From assembly GCA_945910005.1 (NCBI GenBank), contig CAMDTW010000642.1:1240001-1304000 (forward strand): a stretch of DNA of 64,000 bases. Direction: 5' to 3'. Shown here one piece after another: positions 53,283 to 63,314 of the stretch (within the stretch, counting starts at the first letter, position 1; each line of letters opens with the position of its first letter). A program made the translations under genes and the position numbers. This stretch comes from Isoperla grammatica. Taxonomy: Eukaryota > Arthropoda > Insecta > Plecoptera > Perlodidae. The notes below the pieces were generated by a model. That model worked only from the letters and a program-made list of their open reading frames with translations. It had not been told where the DNA came from and searched no databases.

Positions 53283-55631
53283 ATGCGTGTTCCTGATACG
53301 TTGCATGTAGTGGCTTCTATGTCACTGACTTAGCGCAGGGTTTATCAAGTACAGTCACCGTCACATGCAAGGAAACATGCGTTGTCCTGATATGTTGCAT
53401 GTAGTGGCTTCTATGTCACTGACTTAGCGCAGGGTTTATAAAGTACAGTCACCGTCACACGCGAGTAAACATGCGTTGTCCAGATATGTTGCATGTAGTG
53501 GCTTCTATGTCACTGACTTAGCGCAGGGTTTATCAAGTACGGTCACCGTCACAAGCAAGGAAACATGCGTTGTCCTCATACGTTGTATGTAGTGGCTTCT
53601 ATGTCACTGACTTAGCGCAGGGTTTATCAAGTACAGTCACCGTCACAAGCGATGAAACATGCGTTGTCCTGATATGTTGCATGTAGTGGCTTTCATGTCA
53701 CTGACTTTGCGCAGGGTTTATCAAGTACAGTCACTTTCACAAGCAAGGAAACATGCGTTGTCCTCATACGTTGCATGTAGTGGCTTCTATGTCACTGACT
53801 TAGCGCAGGGTTTATCAAGTACAGTCACCGTCACAAGCAAGGAAACATGCGTTGTCCTGATATGTTGCATGTAGTGGCATCTATGTCACTGACTTAGCGA
53901 AGGGTTTATCAAGTACAGTCACCGTCGCAAGCAAGGAAACATGCGTTGTCCTGATATGTTGCATGTAGTGGCTTCTATGTCATTGACTTAGCGCAGGGTT
54001 TATCAAGTACAGTTACCGTCACAAGCGAGGAAACATGCGTTGTCCTCATACGTTGCATGTAGTGGCTTCTGTGTCACTGACTAAGCGCAGGGTTTATCAA
54101 GTACAGTCACCGTCACAAGCGAGGAAACATGCGTTGTCCTGATATGTTGCATGAAGTTGCTTCTATGTCACTGACTAAGCGCAGGGTAAATCAAGTACAG
54201 TCCCCGTCACAAGCGAGGAAACATGCGTTGTCCTCATTCGTTGCATTTAGTGGCTTCTATGTCACTGACTTAGCGCAGGGTTTATCAAGTACAGTCACCG
54301 TCACAAGCGAGAAAACATGCGTTATCCTGATACGTTGCATGTAGTGGCTTCTATGTCACTGACTTAGCGCAGGGTTTATCAAGTACAGTCACCTTCACAA
54401 GCGAGGAAACATGCGTTGATCTCATATGTTGCATGAAGTGGCTTTCATGTCACTGACTTAGCGCAGGGTTTATCAAGTACAGTCACCGTCACAAGCGAAG
54501 AAACATGCGTTGTTCTCATATGTTGCATGAAGTGGCTTTCATGTCACTGACTTAGCGCAGGGTTTTTAAGTACAGTCACCGTCACAAGCAAGGAAACATG
54601 CGTTGTCCTGATATGTTGCATGTAGTAGCTTCTATGTCACTGACTAAGCGCAGGGTTTATCAAGTACAGTCACTGTCACAAGCAAGGAAACATGCATTGT
54701 CCTGAAATGTTGCATGTAGTGGCCTTCATGTCACTGACTTAGCGCAAGGTTTATCAAGTACAGTCACCGTCACAAGCAAGGAAACATGCGTTGTCCTGAT
54801 ATGTTGCATGTAGTGGCTTCTATGTCACTTACTTAGCGCAGGGTTTATCAAGTACAGTCACCGTCACAAGCAAGGAAACATGCGTTGTCCTCATACGTCG
54901 CATGTAGTGGCTTCTATGTCACTGACTAAGCGCAGGGTTTATCAAGTACAGTCACCGTCACAAGCAAGGAAACATGCGTTGTCCTCATACGTTGCATGTA
55001 GTGGCTTCTATGTCACTGACATAGCGCAGGGTTTATCAAGTACAGTCACCGTCACAAGCAAGGAAACATGCGTTGTCCTGATATGTTGCATGTAGTGGCT
55101 TCTATGTCACAGACTTAGCGCAGGGTTTATCAAGTACAGTCACCGTCACAAGCGAGGAAACATACGTTGTCCTCATATGTTTCATGTAGTGGCTTCTATG
55201 ACACTGACTTAGCGCAGGGTTTATCAAGTACAGTCACCTTAACAAGCGAGGAAACATGCGTTGTTCTCATATGTTGCATGAAGTGGCTTTCATGTCACTG
55301 ACTTAGCGCAGGGTTTATCAAGTACAGTCACCGTCACAAGCGAGGAAACATGCGTTGTTCTCATATGTTGCATAAAGTGGCTTTCATGTCACTGACTCAG
55401 CGCAGGGTTTATCAAGTACAGTCACCGTCACAAGCAAGGAAACATGCGTTGTTCTGATATGTTGCATGAAGTGGCTTCTATGTCACTGACTTAGCGCAGG
55501 GTTTATCAAGTACAGTCACCGTCACAAGCGAGGAAACATGCGTTGTCCTCATATGTTGCATGTTGTGGCTTCTATGTCACTGACTTAGCGCAGGGTTTAT
55601 CAAGTACAGTCACCGTCACAAGCAAGGAAAC

Positions 55632-55819
55632 ATGCGTTGTCCTCATACGTTGCATGTAGTGGCTTCTATGTCACTGACTTAGCGAAAGGTTTATCAAGTA
55701 CAGTCACCGTCACAAGCAAGGAAACATGCGTTGTCCTCATACGTTGCATGTAGTGGCTACTATGTCACTGACTTAGCGAAAGGTTTATCAAGTACAGTCA
55801 CCGTCACAAGCAAGGAAAC
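55632..55819 (+). repeat. Single-monomer tandem duplication in copy F
   Basis: Two adjacent 94-bp monomers (55632-55725 and 55726-55819) both carry the otherwise once-per-HOR GCGAAAGG variant. Copies A, D and E have one. The second has a GGCTACTATG change. This explains why the E to F offset grows from 8,334 to 8,428 bp. Confidence 0.88.
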
Positions 55820-56383
55820 ATGCGTTGTCCTCATACGTTGCATGTAGTGGCTTTCATGTCACTGACTTAGCGCAGGGTTTATCAAGTACTGTCACCGTCA
55901 CAAGCAAAAAAACAAGCGTTGTCCTCATACGTTGCATGTAGTGGCTTCTATGTCACTGATTTGGCGCAGGGTTTATCAAGTACAGTCACCGTCACAAGCA
56001 AGGAAACATGCGTTGTCCTGATACGTTGCATGTAGTGGCTTCTATGTCACTGACTTAGCGTTGGGTTTATCAAGAACAGTCACCGTCACAAGCAAGGAAA
56101 CATGCGTTGTCCTCATACGTTGCATGTAGTGGCTTTCATGTCACTGACTTAGCGCAGGGTTTATCAAGTACAGTCACCGTCACAAGCAAGGAAACATGCA
56201 ATGTCCTCATACGTTGCATGTAGTTGCCATCATGTCACTTACTTAGCGCAGGGTTAATCAAGTACAGTCACCGTTACAATATAGAAAACATGCGTTGTCC
56301 TAATACGTTGCATGTAGTGGCTTTCATGTCACTGACTTAGCGCAGGGTTTATCAAGTACAGGCACCGTCACAAGCGAGGAAAC

Positions 56384-56476
56384 ATGCGTTGTTCTGATAT
56401 GTTGCATGTAGTGGCTTCTATTCACTGACTTAGCCCAGGGTTTATCAAGTACAGTCACCGTCACAATAGACAAAAC
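56384..56476 (+). repeat. Remnant alpha monomer in copy G
   Basis: Same 93-bp remnant as at 47956, including the 1-bp loss (TTCTATTCACTG) and the AATAGACA tail. Confidence 0.75.
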
Positions 56477-57119
56477 ATGCGTTGTCCTGATACGTTACAT
56501 GTAGTAGCTTCTATGTCACTGACTTGGCGCAGGGTTTATCAAGTACAGTCACCGTCACAAGCAAGTAAACATGCGTTGTGCTGATACGTTGCATGTAATG
56601 GCTTTCATGTCACTGACTTAGCGCAGGGTTTATCAAGTACAGTCACCGTCACAAGCAAGGAAACATGCGTTGTCCTGATACGTTGCATGTAGTGGCTTCT
56701 ATGTCACTGACTTGGCGCAGGGTTTATCAAGTACAGTCACCGTCACAATAGAGAAAACATGCGTTGTCCTGATACGTTGCATGTAGTGCCTTCTATATCA
56801 CTGACTTAGCGCAGGGTTTATCAAGTACAGTCACCGTTACAAGCAAGGAAACATGCGTTGTCCTCATACGTTGCATGTAGTGGCTTCAATGTCACTGACT
56901 TAGCGCAGGGTTTATCAAGTACAGTCACCGTCACAAGCAAGGAAACATGAGTTGTCCTGATATGTTGCATGTAGTGGCTTCTATGTCACTGACTTAGCGC
57001 AGAGTTTATCAAGTACAGTCACCGTCACAAGCAAGGAAACATGCGTTGTCCTGATATGTTCATGTAGTGGCTTTCATGTCACTGACTTAGCGCAGGGTTT
57101 ATCAAGTACAGTCACCGTC

Positions 57120-58330
57120 ACAAGCGACGAAACATGCGTTGTCGTCAAATGTTGCATGTAGTGGCTTTCATGTCACTGACTTAGCGCAGGGTTTATCAAG
57201 TTCAGTCACCGTCACAACCAAGGAAACATGCGTTGTCCTGACACGTTGCATGTAGTGGCTTCTATAACACTGACTTAGCGCAGGGTTTATCAAGTACAAG
57301 CACCGTCACAAGCGAGGAAACATGCGTTGTCCTCATACGTTGCAAGTAGTGGCCTTCATGTCACTGACTTAGGGCAGGGTTTATCAAGTACAGTCACCGT
57401 CACAAGCGAGGAAACCTGCGTTGTCCTGATACGTTGCATATAGTGGCTTTTATGTCACTGACTTATTGCAGGGTTTATCAAGTACAGTCACCGTCACAAG
57501 CAAGGAAACATGCGTTGTCCTGATATGTTCATGTAGTGGCTTTTAAGTCACTGACTTAGCGCAGGGTTTATCAAGTACAGTCACCGTCACAAGCAAGGAA
57601 ACATGCGTTGTCCACATACGTTGCATGTAGTGGCTTCGATGTCACTGAATTAGCGCAAGGTTTATCAAGTACAGTCACCGTCACAAGCAAGGAAACATGC
57701 GTTGTCCTCATACGTTGCATGTAGTGGCTTTCATGTCACTGACTTAGCGCAGGGTTTATCAAGTACAGTCACCGTCACAAGCGAGGAAACATGCGTTGTC
57801 CTGATACGTTGCATGTAGTGGCTTCTATGTCACTGACTTAGCGCAGGTTTTATCAAGTACAGTCACCGTCACAAGCGAGGAAACATTCGTTGTCCTGATA
57901 TGTTGCATTAAGTGGCTTATATGTCACTGACTTAGCGCTGGGTTTATCAAGTACAGTCAACGTCACAAGCGAGAAAACATGCGTTGTCCTGATACGTTGC
58001 ATGTAGTGGCTTTCATGTCACTGACTTAGCGCAGGGTTTATCAAGTACAGTCACCGTCACAAGCGACGAAACATGCGTTGTCGTCATATGTTGCATGTAG
58101 TGACTTCATGTCACTGACTTAGCGCAGGGTTTATCAAGTCAGTCACCGTCACAACCAAGGAAACATGCGTTGTCCTGACACGTTGCATGTAGTGGCTTCT
58201 ATAACACTGACTTAGCGCAGGGTTTATCAAGTACAGTCACCGTCACAAGCGAGGAAACATGCGTTGTCCTCATACGTTGCAAGTAGTGGCCTTCATGTCA
58301 CTGACTTAGGGCAGGGTTTATCAAGTACAG
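57120..58330 (+). repeat. 939-bp segmental duplication in copy G
   Basis: Equivalent to the copy F duplication: GTCGTCA at 57141 and 58080, 939 bp apart, with the same variant series after each. The first unit has lost its left half through the five-monomer deletion near 57050. The duplication therefore predates the F/G split. Confidence 0.83.
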
Positions 58331-59574
58331 TCACCGTCACAAGCAAGGAAACATGCGTTGTCCTCATATGTTGCATGTAGTTGCTTCTATGTCACTGACT
58401 TAGCGCAGGGTTTATCAAGTACAGTCACCGTCACAAGCAAGGAAACATGCGTTGTCCTGATATGTTGCATGTAGTGGCTTCTATGTCACTGACTTAGCGC
58501 AAGAATTATCAAGTACAGTCACCGTCACAAGCGAGGAAACCTGCGTTGTCCTGATACGTTGCATATAGTGGCTTTTATGTCACTGACTTAGCGCAGGGTT
58601 TTGTCAAGTACAGTCACCGTCACAAGCAAGGAAACATGCGTTGTCCTGATATGTTCATGTAGTGGCTTTTAAGTCACTGACTAAGCGCAGGGTTTATCAA
58701 GTACACCCACCGTCACAAGCAAGGAAACATGCGTTGTCCACATACGTTGCATGTAGTGGCTTCTATGTCACTGAATAAGCGCAAGGTTTTTTAAGTACAG
58801 TCACCGTCACAAGCAAGGAAACATGCGTTGTCCTCAAACGTTGCATGTAGTGGCTTTCATGTCACTGACTTAGCGCAGGGTTTATCAAGTACAGTCACCG
58901 TCACAAGCAAGGAAACATGCGTTGTCCTCATACGTTGCATGTATTGGCTTCTATGTCACTGACTTAGCGCAGGGTTTATCAAGTACAGTCACCGTCACAA
59001 GCAAGGAAACATGCGTTGTCCTGATATGTTGCATGTAGTGGCTTCTATGTCACTGACTTAGCGCAGGGTTTTTAAAGTACAGTCACCGTCACACGCGAGG
59101 AAACATGCGTTGTCCTCATATGTTGCATGTAGTGGCTTCTATGTCACTGACTTAGCGCAGGGTTTATCAAGTACAGTCACCGTCACAAGCAAGGAAACAT
59201 GCGTTGTCCTCATACGTTGCATGTAGTGGCTTCTATGTCACTGACTTAGCGCAGGGTTTATCAAGTACAGTCACCGTCACAAGCGATGAATCATGCGTTG
59301 TCCTGATATGTTGCATGTAGTGGCTTTCATGTCACTGACTTAGCGCAGGGTTTATCAAGTACAGTCAACTTCACATGCAAGGAAACATGCGTTGTCCTCA
59401 TACGTTGCAGGTAGTGGCTTCTATGTCACTGACTTAGCGCAGGGTTTATCAAGTACAGTCACCGTCACAAGCAAGGAAACATGCGTTGTCCTGATATGTT
59501 GCATGTAGTGGCTTCTATGTCACTGACTTAGCGCAGGGTTTATCAAGTACAGTCACCGTCGCAAGCAAGGAAAC

Positions 59575-61792
59575 ATGCGTTGTCCTGATATGTTGCATGT
59601 AGTGGCTTCTATGTCATTGACTTAGCGCAGGGTTTATCAAGTACAGTCACCGTCACAAGCGAGGAAACATGCGTTTTCCTCATACGTTGCATGTAGTGGC
59701 TTCTGTGTCACTGACTTAGCGCAGGGTTTATCAAGTACAGTCACCGTCACAAGCGAGGAAACATGCGTTGTCCTGATATGTTTCATGAAGTTGCTTCTAT
59801 GTCACTGACTTAGCGCAGGGTTTATCAAGTACAGTCCCCGTCACAAGCGAGGAAACATGCGTTGTCCTTATTCGTTGCATTTAGTGGCTTCTATGTCATT
59901 GACTTAGCGCAGGGTTTATCAAGTACAGTCACCGTCACAAGCGAGGAAACATGCGTTATCCTGATACGTTGCATGTAGTGGCTTCTATGTCACTGACTTA
60001 GCGCAGGGTTTATCAAGTACAGTCACCGTCACAATAGAGGAAACATGCGTTGTCCTGATATGTTGCATGAAGTGGCTTCTATGTCACTGACTAAGCGCAG
60101 GGTTTATCAAGTACAGTCACCGTCACAAGCAAGGAAACATGAGTTGTCCTGGTATGTTGCATGAAGTGGCTTCTATGTCACTGACTTAGCGCAGGGTTTA
60201 TCAAGTACAGTCACCGCCACAAGCAAGGAAACATGCGTTGTCCTGATACGTTGCATGTAGTGGCTTATATGTCACTGACTAAGCGCAGGGTTTATCAAGT
60301 ACAGTCACCGTCACAAGCAAGGAAACATGCGTTGTCCTCATATGTTGCATGAAGTGGCTTCTATGTCACTGACTTAGCGCAGGGTTTATTGAGTACAGTC
60401 ACCGTCACAAGCAAGGAAACATGCGTTGTCCTGATACGTTGCATGTAGTGGCTTCTATGTCACTGACTAAGCGCAGGGTTTATCAAGTACAGTCACCGTC
60501 ACAAGCAAGGAAACATGCGTTGTCCTGATATGTTGCATGAAGTAGCTTCTAAGTCACTGACTTAGCGCAGGGTTTATCAAGTACAGTCACCCTCACAATA
60601 GAGTAACATGCGTTGTCCTGATATGTTGCATGTAGTGGCTTCTATGTCACTGACTAAGCGCAGGGTTTATCAAGCAAGGAAACATGCGTTGTCCTGATAT
60701 GTTGCATGTAGTGGCTTCTATGTCATTGACTTAGCGCAGGGTTTATCAAGTACAGTCACCGTCACAAGCGAGGAAACATGCGTTGTCCTCATACGTTGCA
60801 TGTAGTGGCTTCTGTGTCACTGACTTAGCGCAGGGTTTATCAAGTACAGTCACCGTCACAAGCGAGGAAACATGCGTTGTCCTGATATGTTGCATGAAGT
60901 TGCTTCTATGTCACTGACTTAGCGCAGGGTTTATCAAGTACAGTCCCCGTCACAAGCGAGGAAACATGCGTTGTCCTCATTCGTTGCATTTAGTGGCTTC
61001 TATGTCACTGACTTAGCGCAGGGTTTATCAAGTACAGTCACCGTCACAAGCGAGGAAACATGCGTTATCCTGATACGTTGCATGTAGTGGCTTCTATGTC
61101 ACTGACTTAGCGCAGGGTTTATCAAGTACAGTCACCGTCACAATAGAGGAAACATGCGTTGTCCTGATATGTTGCATGAAGTGGCTTCTATGTCACTGAC
61201 TAAGCGCAGGGTTTATCAAGTACAGTCACCGTTACAAGCAAGGAAACATGAGTTGTCCTGGTATGTTGCATGAAGTGGCTTCTATGGAACTGACTTAGCG
61301 CAGGGTTTATTAAGTACAGTCACCGCCACAAGCAAGGAAACATGCGTTGTCCTGATACGTTGCATGTAGTGGCTTATATGTCACTGACTAAGCGCAGGGT
61401 TTATCAAGTACAGTCACCGTCACAAGCAAGGAAACATGCGTTGTCCTCATATGTTGCATGAAGTGGCTTCTATGTCACTGACTTAGCGCAGGGTTTATTG
61501 AGTACAGTCACCGTCACAAGCAAGGAAACAAGCGTTGTCCTGATACGTTGCATGTAGTGGCTTCTATGTCACTGACTAAGCGCAGGGTTTATCAAGTACA
61601 GTCACCATCACAAGCAAGGAAACATGCGTTGTCCTGATATGTTGCATGAAGTAGCTTCTAAGTCACTGACTTAGCGCAGGGTTTATCAAGTACAGTCACC
61701 CTCACAATAGAGTAACATGCGTTGTCCTGATATGTTGCATGTAGTGGCTTCTATGTCACTGACTAAGCGCAGGGTTTATCAAGTACAGTCAC
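59575..61792 (+). repeat. 1,109-bp tandem duplication in copy G
   Basis: Two adjacent units start at 59575 and 60684. Diagnostic variants recur 1,109 bp apart: TGTCATTGAC (59612 and 60721), ATTCGTTGC, CCTGGTATG, CCGCCACAAG, TATTGAG and the GAGTAAC phase marker (ATG 60608 and 61717). The unit equals 12 monomers less the 18-bp junction deletion and the 1-bp phase-marker deletion. Small differences (for example CGTCACAAG versus CGTTACAAG before CCTGGTATG) show some divergence since duplication. Confidence 0.87.
60608..60683 (+). repeat. 76-bp monomer at a duplication junction
   Basis: The monomer is 18 bp short: TTTATCAAG runs straight into CAAGGAAAC. CAAG occurs at consensus 64-67 and 82-85, exactly 18 bp apart, so the loss fits recombination between these two short direct repeats. 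The monomer is also the junction between the two 1,109-bp tandem duplicates. Confidence 0.9.
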
Positions 61793-63220
61793 CGTCACAA
61801 GCAAGGAAACATGCGTTATCCTCATACGTTGCATGTTGTGGCTTCTATGTCACTGACTTAGCGCAGGGTTTATCAAGTACAGTCACCGTCACAAGCAAGG
61901 AAACATGCGTTGTCCTGATATGTTGCATGAAGTGGCTTCTATGTCACTGTCTTTGCGCAGGGTTTATCAAGTACAGTCACCGTCACAAGCAAGAAAACAT
62001 GCGTTGTCCTGATATGTTGCATGTAGTGGCTTCTATGTCACTGACTTAGCGCAGGGTTTATCAAGTACAGTCACCGTCACAAGCAAGGAAACATGCGTGT
62101 TCCTGATACGTTGCATGAAGTGGCTTCTATGTCACTGACTTAGCGCAGGGTTTATCAAGAACAGTCACCGTCACAAGCAAGGAAACATGCGTTGTCCTGA
62201 TATGTTGCATGTAGTGGCTTCTATGTCACTGACTTAGCGCAGGGTTTTTAAAGTACAGTCACCGTCACACGCGAGGAAACATGCGTTGTCCTCATATGTT
62301 GCATGTAGTGGCTTCTATGTCACTGACTTAGCGCAGGGTTTATCAAGTACAGTCACCGTCACAAGCAAGGAAACATGCGTTGTCCTCATACGTTGCATGT
62401 AGTGGCTTCTATGTCACTGACTTAGCGCAGGGTTTATCAAGTACAGTCACCGTCACAAGCGATGAAACATGCGTTGTCCTGATATGTTGCATGTAGTGGC
62501 TTTCATGTCACTGACTTAGCGCAGGGTTTATCAAGTACAGTCACCTTCACATGCAAGGAAACATGCGTTGTCCTCATACGTTGCAGGTAGTGGCTTCTAT
62601 GTCACTGACTTAGCGCAGGGTTTATCAAGTACAGTCACCGTCACAAGCAAGGAAACATGCGTTGTCCTTATATGTTGCATGTAGTGGCTTCTATGTCACT
62701 GACTTAGCGCAGGGTTTATCAAGTACAGTCACCGTCGCAAGCAAGGAAACATGCGTTGTCCTGATATGTTGCATGTAGTGGCTTCTATGTCATTGACTTA
62801 GCGCAGGGTTTATCAAGTACAGTCACCGTCACAAGCGAGGAAACATGCGTTGTCCTGATATGTTGCATGAAGTTGCTTCTATGTCACTGACCTAGCGCAG
62901 GGTTTATCAAGTACAGTCCCCGTCACAAGCGAGGAAACATGCGTTGTCCTCATTCGTTGCATTAAGTGGCTTCTATGTCACTGACTTAGCGCAGGGTTTA
63001 TCAAGTACAGTCACCGTCACAAGCGAGGAAACATGCGTTATCCTGATACGTTGCATGTAGTGGCTTCTATGTCACTGACTTAGCGCAGGGTTTATCAAGT
63101 ACAGTCACCGTCACAATAGAGGAAACATGCGTTGTCCTGATATGTTGCATGAAGTGGCTTCTATGTCACTGACTAAGCGCAGGGTTTATCAAGTCCAGTC
63201 ACCGTCACAAGCAAGGAAAC

Positions 63221-63314
63221 ATGCGTTGTCCTGATATGTTGCATGTAGTGGCTTCTATGTCACTGACTTAGCGCAGGGTTTATCAAGTACAGTCACCGTC
63301 ACAAGCAAGGAAAC
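63221..63314 (+). repeat. Representative consensus monomer (94 bp)
   Basis: This copy matches my by-eye consensus at every position and serves here as the reference numbering. It starts at ATGCG (the start point is arbitrary in a tandem array) and has 43 G or C in 94 bases. Internal structure: GTCAC occurs three times (positions 39-43, 72-76, 78-82); GTCA and TGAC face each other around position 43; CAAG occurs at 64-67, 82-85 and 86-89; and AGGGTTTA lies at 55-62. ACATGC, which spans the monomer junction (93-94 plus 1-4), is an inverted repeat of GCATGT at 21-26. The main variable zones are 7-14, 18, 26-27, 33-38, 48-52, 69-70 and 83-91. The rest is strongly conserved. Confidence 0.93.

Larger units (their letters stand above)
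47700..56127 (+). repeat. HOR copy F (8,428 bp), second HOR family
   Basis: The left half (47700 to about 52400) has a monomer order not seen in A-E: CAGGCACC, TATTCACTG, CATTCGTTG, GTCGTCAT, CTGACACG, TATAACAC and GCAAGTAG variants, and CACCCACCG at 50841. Its right half rejoins the common order, matching copy E at +8,334 bp (GAATTATC near 52800, 68-bp monomer 53215-53282, ATTCG near 54237). It contains an internal 939-bp duplication and one duplicated monomer near the right end. There is no alpha block apart from a one-monomer remnant near 47956. Confidence 0.82.

Noticed and set aside
61717..62049. Longest open reading frame (110 codons) and some 30 similar 63-77-codon ORFs starting MRCPDMLH or MRCSHMLH
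   Set aside because: They are by-products of the satellite. The 94-bp period shifts the frame by one each monomer, so any ORF is a read-through of the same three phases, and it stays open only where TTAGCG is changed to TAAGCG or TTTGCG and similar. No codon bias, promoter or family similarity is visible, and lengths vary with random stops.
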